Positions 1 to 5,056 of a DNA stretch of 5,056 nt are shown piece after piece (the stretch's first letter is position 1; each line of letters begins with the position of its first letter). Under the pieces are notes generated by a model. That model saw nothing but the letters and a program-made list of their open reading frames with translations, did no database searches and was not told the DNA's origin. Made by a program: the position numbers and the translations under genes. This DNA comes from Pseudomonadota bacterium (GTDB taxonomy: Bacteria; Pseudomonadota; Gammaproteobacteria; Burkholderiales; Ferrovaceae): contig JAJZHV010000102.1 in the NCBI GenBank assembly GCA_021804345.1, forward strand, positions 1-5,056. Direction: 5' to 3'.

Positions 1-858
1 ACCCTAGGTGGCGCCTTGAGTGCTGGGTATGTCAATTATTTTGCCATGGACGGGCGCTCCTACAAGGTGATTCCGCAGGTGCGTCAGGTGGACCGTCTCA
101 ATCCCGATCAGGTGTTGGATTATCATCTGCGCACGCCCGATGGGCATGTGCTCAGCTTGGCATCCCTGGCGCAGGTGCAACGCCAGTTGGTTCCAGAAAC
201 CGTGTCCCACTTTCAGCAGCTCAACGCTACCACCTTAGCCGGGGTGTCCACGCCCTTTGTGTCCCAGGCCGAGGTGCTGGATTTTCTCAAGCAGGCCACC
301 CTAGAGGCCGCACCCAGTGGTTATAACGTGGACTACTCGGGGGCTTCCCGCCAGTTCATGAAAGAATCCGGCAGCTTTGTGGTCACCCTGCTGTTTGCCA
401 TCCTGATGGTGTATCTGGTGTTGGCGGCCCTCTTTGAAAGCTTTACCGATCCTTTGGTGATTTTGGTTTCGGTGCCCATGGCCTTGTTTGGCGCCCTAGT
501 CTTCATCAATATGGGTCTGGCCACGCTCAACATCTACACCCAGGTGGGGTTGGTCACCCTGATGGGCCTCATCAGCAAGCATGGCATCCTGATCGTGCAG
601 TTTGCCAACCAGCTGCAGCGTGAGGGCAAAACAGCGTTGGAGGCGGTCGTCCAGGCAGCCTCCATCCGCTTGCGACCCATTCTCATGACCACTGCAGCCA
701 TGGTGCTTGGGGTTCTGCCCCTGGTCATTGCCTCGGGTGCCGGTGCGGCGGGGCGTCATGCCATGGGACTGGTTATTTTTACCGGAATGTTCATCGGCAC
801 CCTCTTCACTCTGTTCGTGGTGCCGGCGGTATACACCGTGCTGGGCAGCAAACAGTAG
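1..858 (+). CDS. RND (HAE1-type) multidrug efflux permease, C-terminal part, 5' end outside window
   Basis: This is the last 285 residues of an inner-membrane proton-driven drug efflux pump of the AcrB/MexB superfamily, normally about 1,020-1,050 residues, so roughly a quarter is present. The frame is open from base 1. The TTG at 16 is an internal leucine, not a start. Residues 1-120 are the end of the second large periplasmic loop, with the MDGRSYKVIPQV stretch typical of these pumps. Five hydrophobic segments follow, at about 125-145, 150-171, 177-201, 226-247 and 256-281, matching AcrB TM8-TM12. Proton-relay residues can be placed by alignment from memory: K193 in GLISKHGILIVQFAN matches AcrB K940, R223 in RLRPILMTT matches R971, and T230 matches T978. 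The partner aspartates (AcrB D407/D408) lie upstream of the window. The protein ends in LGSKQ with a TAG at 856-858. Substrate cannot be told. The periplasmic adaptor gene, if linked, would be upstream. No sign of decay in the visible part. Confidence 0.95.
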   Translation, partial: TLGGALSAGYVNYFAMDGRSYKVIPQVRQVDRLNPDQVLDYHLRTPDGHVLSLASLAQVQRQLVPETVSHFQQLNATTLAGVSTPFVSQAEVLDFLKQATLEAAPSGYNVDYSGASRQFMKESGSFVVTLLFAILMVYLVLAALFESFTDPLVILVSVPMALFGALVFINMGLATLNIYTQVGLVTLMGLISKHGILIVQFANQLQREGKTALEAVVQAASIRLRPILMTTAAMVLGVLPLVIASGAGAAGRHAMGLVIFTGMFIGTLFTLFVVPAVYTVLGSKQ

Positions 859-880
859 GGCTCAAGCCAGCACCCCGTGT
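833..880. other. Interrupted inverted repeat spanning both convergent stop codons
   Basis: GTGCTGG at 838-844 pairs with CCAGCAC at 867-873. The stem can extend after a bulge by ACAC (833-836) with GTGT (877-880). The 22-base loop contains the TAG of the RND gene and the TGA of the minus-strand biotin gene. With only 3 bp between the two genes, any 3'-end signal must lie inside coding sequence, so this could act as a two-way RNA 3' structure. There is no T-run on either side, so it is not a standard Rho-independent terminator, and it may be chance. Confidence 0.25.
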
Positions 881-3375
881 AAGGCGGCCAGCGTGGCTTG
901 CACCAGATGTTGGAATTCCGCATCCGTGATGGTGTAGGGGGGCATAAAGTACACTGTATGGCCAATGGGGCGCAGTAACACCCCTTGGGCCAAGGCCGCC
1001 TGATGAAAGGCCTGGGCAAAGTCCGCTCGCTGTGTAACCACCTCAAACGCCCAGATCATACCCCGTTGCCGATACTGTCGAAGGGCTGGGTGCGCCCGTA
1101 GCGGGGCCGTTAGCTGTTCCAGTTGCTCTAGGCGGGCTGCATTGCGACTCAACACCTGGCCTTCTGCAAACAGATCAAGTACGGTGAGGGCAGCACGGCA
1201 GGCCAGGGGATTGCCCGTATAGGAATGGGAATGTAAAAAGGCGCGGCTGGTGGACTCTGCATAAAACGCCTGATAAATGGATTCGCGGGTCAATACCACG
1301 GACAGGGGCAGCACCCCTCCGGTAATCCCCTTGGACAGACATAAGAAATCGGGAACTACTTGCGCCTGGGTATGAGCAAAGAGGGTGCCTGTGCGCCCAA
1401 ACCCTACCGCAATTTCATCCGCAATCCAGTGCACTTCAAACTCTGCGCAAAGCCCGGCCACCGCCCGCACATAGTCCGGTGTATGAAAGATCATGCCGGC
1501 CGCTGCCTGAACCAGGGGTTCGATGATCAGTGCCGCAATTTGCCCATGGTGTTGCTGCAATAGCATGCGCAGGGCTTGCAAGGAGCGCTGGGCGGCCTCT
1601 GGGCCCAGACGTTCATCGGGCGTGGGAATCAGGAAACTGGGGCGCAACAGATCCGCGTAGGCTTGATTGAACAAGGGCACATCGGTCACACTCAGGGCGC
1701 CTAGGGTTTCTCCGTGATAACTGTGGGCCAAGGCGATGAAACGGTTTTTTTGCGCACGCCCCTGATTGCGCCAATAATGGGCGCTCATTTTCAAGGCGAC
1801 CTCGGTGGCACTGGCACCGTCCGATCCAAAAAAACAGTGCCCCAGGGTTCCTCCGGTCAACTGCCCCAGGCGTTCGCTTAAGCGCACCACAGGCTCATGG
1901 GTAAAACCGGCCAGCATGACATGATCCAGCTCGTCCATTTGCTGCGCTAGCGCCTGCTTCAGGCGCGGATGGCCGTGGCCAAAGAGGTTGACCCACCAGG
2001 AACTGATGGCATCCAGGTAGCGCCGTCCCTGGGTATCCTCCAGCCAAACCCCCTGGGCCCGGCGCAGAGCAATGAGCGGGAACTGCTCGTGGCTTTTCAT
2101 TTGCGTGCAGGGATGCCAGACCGCAGCCATGCTGCGCTGTAACAGGTCTGGCCCTTCTTGTGGGAGAGGGTTTGGGCAACTCATTGTTCGCCCTTCCCGG
2201 GAATCAGTCAGCGCAGTGTTCTGGGTGCGGGCGATGGAGTAAAGCGCCTGGAGGAGTTGCTCGATGTGGCTGGCATCGTGAAGCGCCGACAAGGAGATAC
2301 GCAAACGGCCGGTGCCTTTGGGGACCGTGGGAGGGCGTATGCCAGGCACCCAAATCCCCCGGGCAGCCAGGGCTTGGGCCACCTGCAACACGCTCTGGTT
2401 ATCCCCCAACCGCAGGGGGTGAATGGCCGTGGAAGAGGGGCCTAAGGTCCAGGGAAGAGCAGCGGCCCCCTGTTGCAATTGAAGCCCCAGTCGCAGCAAC
2501 TGATCGCGTCGAAACTGGTCTTGAGCAATGCAGTGCACACTAGCTAGGCAGGCGGCTGCCAATGCCGGTGGTGTGCCGGTGGTAAACAGGTAGGTGCGGG
2601 CTTTCTGGATCAACCACTCGATCAGATCTGCGCGTGCGCCCACAAAAGCGCCATACACTCCGGCCGCCTTGCCCAGAGTGGCCATATAGACCAAGCGCGC
2701 AGAGGAGATCTGCCAGTGGGACAGCGAGCCTTTGCCCTCTTCTCCTAGGACCCCAAAGCCATGGGCGTCGTCCACCAGTAACATGGCGTCATAGGTTTCC
2801 GCCAGGGTCAAAAGCTGGGGCAGGGGGGCCAGATCGCCATCCATGCTGAACACAGCATCGGTCACGATCCAGCGGTTGTGTTCCTTGGCACCGGCTAGGG
2901 CCTGTTCCAGGGCCCTCAGATCCAGGTGCGGGTACACCTGTACGGATCGGGGCTGTGCCAGACGTACGCCATCGATGAGGCAAGCATGATTGAGGGCATC
3001 GGAAAAAACCTCTGCATTGCGCCCCAGCAGGGCCGGGAGAATGCCGGTATTGGCCATGTAGCCACTGGAAAAGTGCAGCACACGTTCAAAACCCAGCCAA
3101 CGGGCCAGATGCTGTTCCAGGGCGGCCACGGGTGCGCTATGTCCACTGATCAGGGCCGATGCCCCGGCACCCAATCCGTACTGATCCAGTGCAGCATGAG
3201 CGGCTGCAATAAGCGCGGGGTGATTGGCCAGGCCCAGATAATCGTTCGAGGCAAAGGCCAGCAGGTTGCGTCCATCCACCTGCATTCTGGGTCCTTGAGG
3301 GCCTTGCACCGTGCGTCGCGTGCGTCGCAAGCCACGTGCTTCCAGATGGTGCAAAGCCAGCGCAAATGATTTCAT
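862..3375 (-). CDS. bioF-bioA: BioF-BioA fusion: 8-amino-7-oxononanoate synthase + DAPA aminotransferase
   Basis: One 837-residue frame with no internal stop carries two successive cytoplasmic PLP enzymes of biotin synthesis. Residues 1-~381 are BioF, which condenses pimeloyl-ACP/CoA with alanine to KAPA. It shows the [11 protein letters not shown] motif, [13 protein letters not shown]130 in NHACLIDG, S177, D202 and H205 in VDDAHGFG, T233, and PLP lysine K236 in TLGKAAG. Residues ~410-837 are BioA, which uses SAM to convert KAPA to DAPA. It shows WHPCTQM at 420, SSWW at 458-461, HSYHGE at 551, D653 in [16 protein letters not shown] lysine K682 in [20 protein letters not shown] at 715, and R802 before the MPPY at 811. 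Each half has about normal family length (E. coli 384 and 429). Residues 382-397 form a polar, unconserved linker to Met398, which looks like a native BioA start. The first ATG fits the BioF N-terminus, with AAGGA 11 bases upstream. It runs divergently from fpr-bioD. Both active sites look intact. Whether one bifunctional protein, two proteins, or a sequence error at the junction cannot be settled here. Confidence 0.93.
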   Translation of the reverse strand: MKSFALALHHLEARGLRRTRRTVQGPQGPRMQVDGRNLLAFASNDYLGLANHPALIAAAHAALDQYGLGAGASALISGHSAPVAALEQHLARWLGFERVLHFSSGYMANTGILPALLGRNAEVFSDALNHACLIDGVRLAQPRSVQVYPHLDLRALEQALAGAKEHNRWIVTDAVFSMDGDLAPLPQLLTLAETYDAMLLVDDAHGFGVLGEEGKGSLSHWQISSARLVYMATLGKAAGVYGAFVGARADLIEWLIQKARTYLFTTGTPPALAAACLASVHCIAQDQFRRDQLLRLGLQLQQGAAALPWTLGPSSTAIHPLRLGDNQSVLQVAQALAARGIWVPGIRPPTVPKGTGRLRISLSALHDASHIEQLLQALYSIARTQNTALTDSREGRTMSCPNPLPQEGPDLLQRSMAAVWHPCTQMKSHEQFPLIALRRAQGVWLEDTQGRRYLDAISSWWVNLFGHGHPRLKQALAQQMDELDHVMLAGFTHEPVVRLSERLGQLTGGTLGHCFFGSDGASATEVALKMSAHYWRNQGRAQKNRFIALAHSYHGETLGALSVTDVPLFNQAYADLLRPSFLIPTPDERLGPEAAQRSLQALRMLLQQHHGQIAALIIEPLVQAAAGMIFHTPDYVRAVAGLCAEFEVHWIADEIAVGFGRTGTLFAHTQAQVVPDFLCLSKGITGGVLPLSVVLTRESIYQAFYAESTSRAFLHSHSYTGNPLACRAALTVLDLFAEGQVLSRNAARLEQLEQLTAPLRAHPALRQYRQRGMIWAFEVVTQRADFAQAFHQAALAQGVLLRPIGHTVYFMPPYTITDAEFQHLVQATLAALHGVLA
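2182..2198 (-). promoter_or_regulatory. bioA: Internal ribosome binding site and ATG for a separate BioA
   Basis: On the minus strand GGGAAGGG (2191-2198) lies 6 bases before an ATG at 2182-2184, the codon for Met398 of the fused frame. The following [13 protein letters not shown] leads into the conserved WHPCTQM about 22 residues later, a normal distance for a BioA N-terminus. BioA started here would be 440 residues, ending at 862. This Shine-Dalgarno-like site is better spaced than that of the upstream BioF start. It suggests the genes were once separate and that free BioA may still be made alongside any fusion protein. Confidence 0.5.
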
Positions 3376-3386
3376 GGGAAGAAAAA

Positions 3387-3391
3387 TCCTT
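3387..3391 (-). promoter_or_regulatory. Probable ribosome binding site of bioF-bioA
   Basis: AAGGA on the minus strand, 11 bases before the ATG at 3373-3375. This is longer than the usual spacing, so initiation may be modest. No other purine-rich element lies closer; the bases next to the start read TTTTTCTTCCC. Confidence 0.5.
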
Positions 3392-3401
3392 GAACAGGCA
3401 T

Positions 3402-3418
3402 GGACAGGTCAACCGTCC
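3402..3418. promoter_or_regulatory. Imperfect palindrome, possible operator for bioF-bioA
   Basis: GGACAGGTCAACCGTCC has 6 of 8 complementary half-site pairs around a central C. It lies just downstream of the predicted start of minus-strand transcription (about 3421), where a repressor would block the biotin genes. It does not resemble the E. coli BirA operator (TTGTAAACC/GGTTTACAA) or the alphaproteobacterial BioR box (TTATMKATAA). The regulator is unknown and the repeat may be chance. Confidence 0.25.
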
Positions 3419-3427
3419 AAACATAAC

Positions 3428-3458
3428 ATTATAACCTTCAGGGCTTTAATCCTGTCCG
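3428..3458 (-). promoter_or_regulatory. Candidate sigma-70 promoter for bioF-bioA
   Basis: A perfect TATAAT -10 box is read on the minus strand at 3428-3433. The upstream -35 region is weak: CGGACA (3453-3458) at a long 19-base spacing, or GACAGG (3451-3456) at 17. Transcription would begin near 3421, giving a leader of about 45 bases before the ATG. A weak -35 would fit a regulated or activator-helped promoter. The box is overlapped by a direct repeat, GTTAT-AAT-GTTAT. Confidence 0.5.
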
Positions 3459-3473
3459 GGGCGGGCTTATAAT
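3445..3473 (+). promoter_or_regulatory. Candidate sigma-70 promoter for fpr-bioD
   Basis: A perfect TATAAT lies at 3468-3473, with TTTAAT (3445-3450) as a partial -35 at 17-base spacing. Transcription would start near 3480, leaving a leader of about 25 bases before the fpr ATG. The two opposite -10 boxes are 34 bp apart, so the promoters are back to back and could be controlled jointly, as in the E. coli bioA/bioBFCD divergent operator region. Confidence 0.5.
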
Positions 3474-3483
3474 TGCAGATTAC

Positions 3484-3504
3484 ATTTTAAATTCACCCTA
3501 AAAT
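3484..3504. promoter_or_regulatory. AT-rich inverted repeat directly before the fpr start codon
   Basis: ATTTTA (3484-3489) and TAAAAT (3499-3504) are exact inverted half-sites separated by 9 bases, ending one base before the ATG at 3506. The repeat occupies the place where a ribosome binding site should be, and no GGAG-like element is visible there. It could be an operator at the start of the transcript or a weak RNA hairpin, but AT-rich repeats of this size also arise by chance. Confidence 0.2.
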
Positions 3505-3505
3505 C

Positions 3506-4282
3506 ATGGCAGCGTTTGGTACCGAAACCGTCTTGAGTGTCCATCACTGGAACGAGACGCTTTTTAGCTTCACCACAACCCGCGATCCTGGGTTGCGCTT
3601 CGAGAATGGCCATTTTGTGATGATCGGTCTGGAGGTTAACGGCAAACCTTTGACCCGGGCCTACAGCATCGCCAGTGCCAATTACGAGGAACAGCTGGAA
3701 TTTTTGAGTATCAAGGTTCAGGATGGGCCTTTGACTTCGCGCCTGCAACATATCCAGGTGGGGGACCCTCTTCTGGTGAGTAAAAAACCTGTGGGTACTC
3801 TGGTGGTGCAGGACTTGCTGCCGGGAAAGCATGTCTACCTGTTTTCCACGGGTACGGGGTTAGCTCCGTTCATGAGCATCATCAAGGATCCGGAAACCTA
3901 CGAGCGTTTCGATAAAGTCATTCTGGTGCATGGCGTGCGTCAGGTCTCTGAACTGGCCTATCGGGATTACATTCGGCACGACTTGCCCAATAACGAATAT
4001 TTTGGCGAAGAGGTTCGCAACAAGCTCATCTACTATCCCACGGTGACCCGGGAAGAATTTGAAACCACCGGGCGTATCACCACCCTGATCGAGTCCGGGC
4101 AGCTGTTTAGCGACATTGGATTGCAGCCCCTAAACCCGGCCGTGGATCGGGCCATGATCTGCGGCAGTCCGGGCATGCTCAAAGATCTCTCCACCATCCT
4201 TAATGCACGGGGTTTCAAGATTTCCGACGGGGTGGGAGAGCCCGGCGATTACGTTATCGAGCGCGCCTTCGTAGAAAAATGA
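3506..4282 (+). CDS. fpr: Ferredoxin/flavodoxin-NADP+ reductase
   Basis: This 258-residue soluble FAD enzyme moves electrons between NADPH and ferredoxin or flavodoxin. Residues 1-~100 are the FAD-binding beta-barrel, with the flavin motif RAYSIAS at 51-57. Residues ~108-258 are the NADP(H) domain, with STGTGLAPF at 114-122, VHGVR at 141-145 and CGSPGMLKD at 219-227. The C-terminus AFVEK replaces the terminal tyrosine of plant-type enzymes and marks the short bacterial subclass seen in Azotobacter and Pseudomonas; the length is exactly typical. The ATG fits the conserved MAAFxTETVLSVHHWN start, though no clear Shine-Dalgarno sequence precedes it. Its TGA overlaps the bioD ATG, so the two genes are almost certainly one transcript and probably translationally coupled. 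Known roles of the family include oxidative-stress response and supplying reduced flavodoxin to radical-SAM enzymes such as BioB. The placement in a biotin locus favours the latter as at least one role, by inference. Confidence 0.95.
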   Translation: MAAFGTETVLSVHHWNETLFSFTTTRDPGLRFENGHFVMIGLEVNGKPLTRAYSIASANYEEQLEFLSIKVQDGPLTSRLQHIQVGDPLLVSKKPVGTLVVQDLLPGKHVYLFSTGTGLAPFMSIIKDPETYERFDKVILVHGVRQVSELAYRDYIRHDLPNNEYFGEEVRNKLIYYPTVTREEFETTGRITTLIESGQLFSDIGLQPLNPAVDRAMICGSPGMLKDLSTILNARGFKISDGVGEPGDYVIERAFVEK

Positions 4283-5056
4283 CCCTGGGCTGGTTTGTTA
4301 CCGGAACCGACACAGGGATTGGCAAGACCACCGTTTCCTGTTTGCTGCTGCAAAGCCTGTTTCATCGGGCGGGACTGAAATCGCTGGGAATGAAGCCCGT
4401 GGCCACGGGGGCGGTACTCCTGAGGGACCTCGGCGCCAGGGATCGGGCGGCCTCTGAAGCACTGGCTGCGCGCTGGCCCCAGTGGGCTTTGGCCTGTGGC
4501 GCACACTCGGTGCACGAAGATGTGCTCCATCTCCTATCCGGGTCCGGTGCCTTGCAAGCGTCTGTGCCCGGGGGGCTTACGCTGGCGGACATCAACCCCT
4601 ATGGGTTCATGCCCGCCATTGCCCCCCATCTGGCTGCGCGTGCGTTGGGCGTGACCCTAGAGTTTACTCACATGGCCCAAGCCCTGGCACGTCTTCAGGC
4701 GCTGGCCGAGGTGGTGGTGGTGGAGGGTGCCGGGGGCTTCAGGGTTCCCTTGGGAGCCCCGGGGGCGGGGGAGATGGCCGATCTTTGTGGGTTTCTGCAC
4801 TTGCCCCTGGTGCTGGTGGTGGGCATTCGTCTGGGATGTATCAATCATGCGCTGTTGACGCTGGAGTCTATCCAGGCACGGGGCCTGCTGCTCAGCGGTT
4901 GGATTGGAAACCTGCTGGAGCCGCGGCCAACGGCCTGGGCAGGCACCTTAGACACCTTGCGGGAGCGCTTGTCGGTGCCTTGCCTGGGGGTGGTACCCCC
5001 CCTGACTGGCGTGCAACTGGACGCGCTGTACGCCGGTGCCGCCCAGGAAGTGAAGC
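4279..5056 (+). CDS. bioD: Dethiobiotin synthetase, 3' end outside window
   Basis: BioD is a cytoplasmic P-loop ATPase that uses CO2 and ATP to close the ureido ring of 7,8-diaminopelargonate, giving dethiobiotin. The frame opens at an ATG sharing ATGA with the fpr stop and runs 259 codons to the window end without a stop. Visible motifs are the P-loop GTDTGIGKTT (9-18) with K16, KPVATG with K39 (E. coli K37), D81 in HEDV (E. coli D54), NPYGF (106-110), IAPHLAAR (114-121), EGAGG with E149 (E. coli E115), IRLGCINHALLT (183-194) and N211 in GWIGN. The usual length is about 225-240 residues; this one is longer mainly because some 30 residues are added between KPVATG and NPYGF. The sequence LGVVPPL at 236-242 lies near the normal C-terminus, so probably only a few codons are missing. 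It acts directly after the BioF-BioA product encoded on the other strand. Confidence 0.93.
   Translation, partial: MTLGWFVTGTDTGIGKTTVSCLLLQSLFHRAGLKSLGMKPVATGAVLLRDLGARDRAASEALAARWPQWALACGAHSVHEDVLHLLSGSGALQASVPGGLTLADINPYGFMPAIAPHLAARALGVTLEFTHMAQALARLQALAEVVVVEGAGGFRVPLGAPGAGEMADLCGFLHLPLVLVVGIRLGCINHALLTLESIQARGLLLSGWIGNLLEPRPTAWAGTLDTLRERLSVPCLGVVPPLTGVQLDALYAGAAQEVK

Noticed and set aside
16..18. TTG as a possible start of the RND permease fragment
   Set aside because: The frame is open to base 1 and the preceding codons (TLGGA) continue RND permease homology, so the gene simply enters from outside the window.
2119..2121. Cysteine in WHPCTQM where E. coli BioA has Tyr17 (WHPYTSM), as a possible loss of an active-site residue
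   Set aside because: WHPCTQM is, to my knowledge, the usual form in a large proteobacterial BioA subgroup, so this is a known variant, not damage.
2160..2543. Plus-strand open frame of 127 codons opposite the BioF/BioA junction
   Set aside because: It is Gly/Pro/Arg-rich with no family resemblance and lies antisense to strongly conserved BioF sequence; it is a shadow of the GC-rich coding frame.
2926..3369. Plus-strand open frame of 147 codons opposite the BioF N-terminal half
   Set aside because: The opposite strand encodes clear BioF motifs across the same stretch, and this frame has no recognisable domain or ribosome binding site.
3384..3412. TTGACC on the minus strand (3407-3412) as a -35 box for bioF-bioA
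   Set aside because: The hexamer at 17-base spacing is GGATTT (3384-3389), a poor -10, and it would place the transcript start at the start codon. The TATAAT at 3428-3433 is a better choice.
4412..4457. Possible frameshift in bioD: another frame here reads GTPEGPRRQG, slightly like the TPEGLRN of E. coli BioD
   Set aside because: That frame meets TGA at 4455-4457 and would need a second compensating shift before HEDV. The DNA is also longer than in the usual gene, so an in-frame insertion is simpler.

Overview
The window is one stretch of dense, moderately GC-rich bacterial DNA with no RNA genes, insertion sequences or CRISPR repeats that I can see. The protein families point to a Proteobacterium, probably a betaproteobacterium or close relative. 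The ferredoxin-NADP reductase is the short proteobacterial type ending in AFVEK, and the BioA part carries the WHPCTQM and [14 protein letters not shown] signatures that I associate with that branch. I cannot name a genus.

Layout: (1) 1-858, plus strand: the 3' quarter of a gene for an RND (HAE1-type) efflux permease, cut by the window start. (2) 862-3375, minus strand: one uninterrupted 837-codon reading frame holding a complete BioF (KAPA synthase) followed by a complete BioA (DAPA aminotransferase). It converges on the RND gene with only 3 bp between the stop codons. (3) 3376-3505: a 130-bp divergent spacer with a TATAAT box on each strand and short inverted repeats. (4) 3506-4282, plus strand: fpr, a ferredoxin/flavodoxin-NADP+ reductase. 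(5) 4279-5056, plus strand: bioD (dethiobiotin synthetase), overlapping fpr by the 4-bp ATGA and still open at the window end.

Together this is a divergently organised biotin locus. BioF makes 7-keto-8-aminopelargonate, BioA transaminates it to 7,8-diaminopelargonate, and BioD closes the ureido ring to give dethiobiotin. BioB, which makes the last step, is not in the window. In E. coli BioB needs electrons from NADPH through Fpr and flavodoxin. The translational overlap of fpr with bioD therefore suggests that the reductase is made together with the pathway partly to serve BioB; this is inference.

The most interesting points are the BioF-BioA fusion, which keeps a good internal ribosome binding site and ATG for BioA, the fpr-bioD coupling, and an extra segment of about 30 residues in BioD. 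The RND gene is an unrelated neighbour. I did not find a wholly new system.
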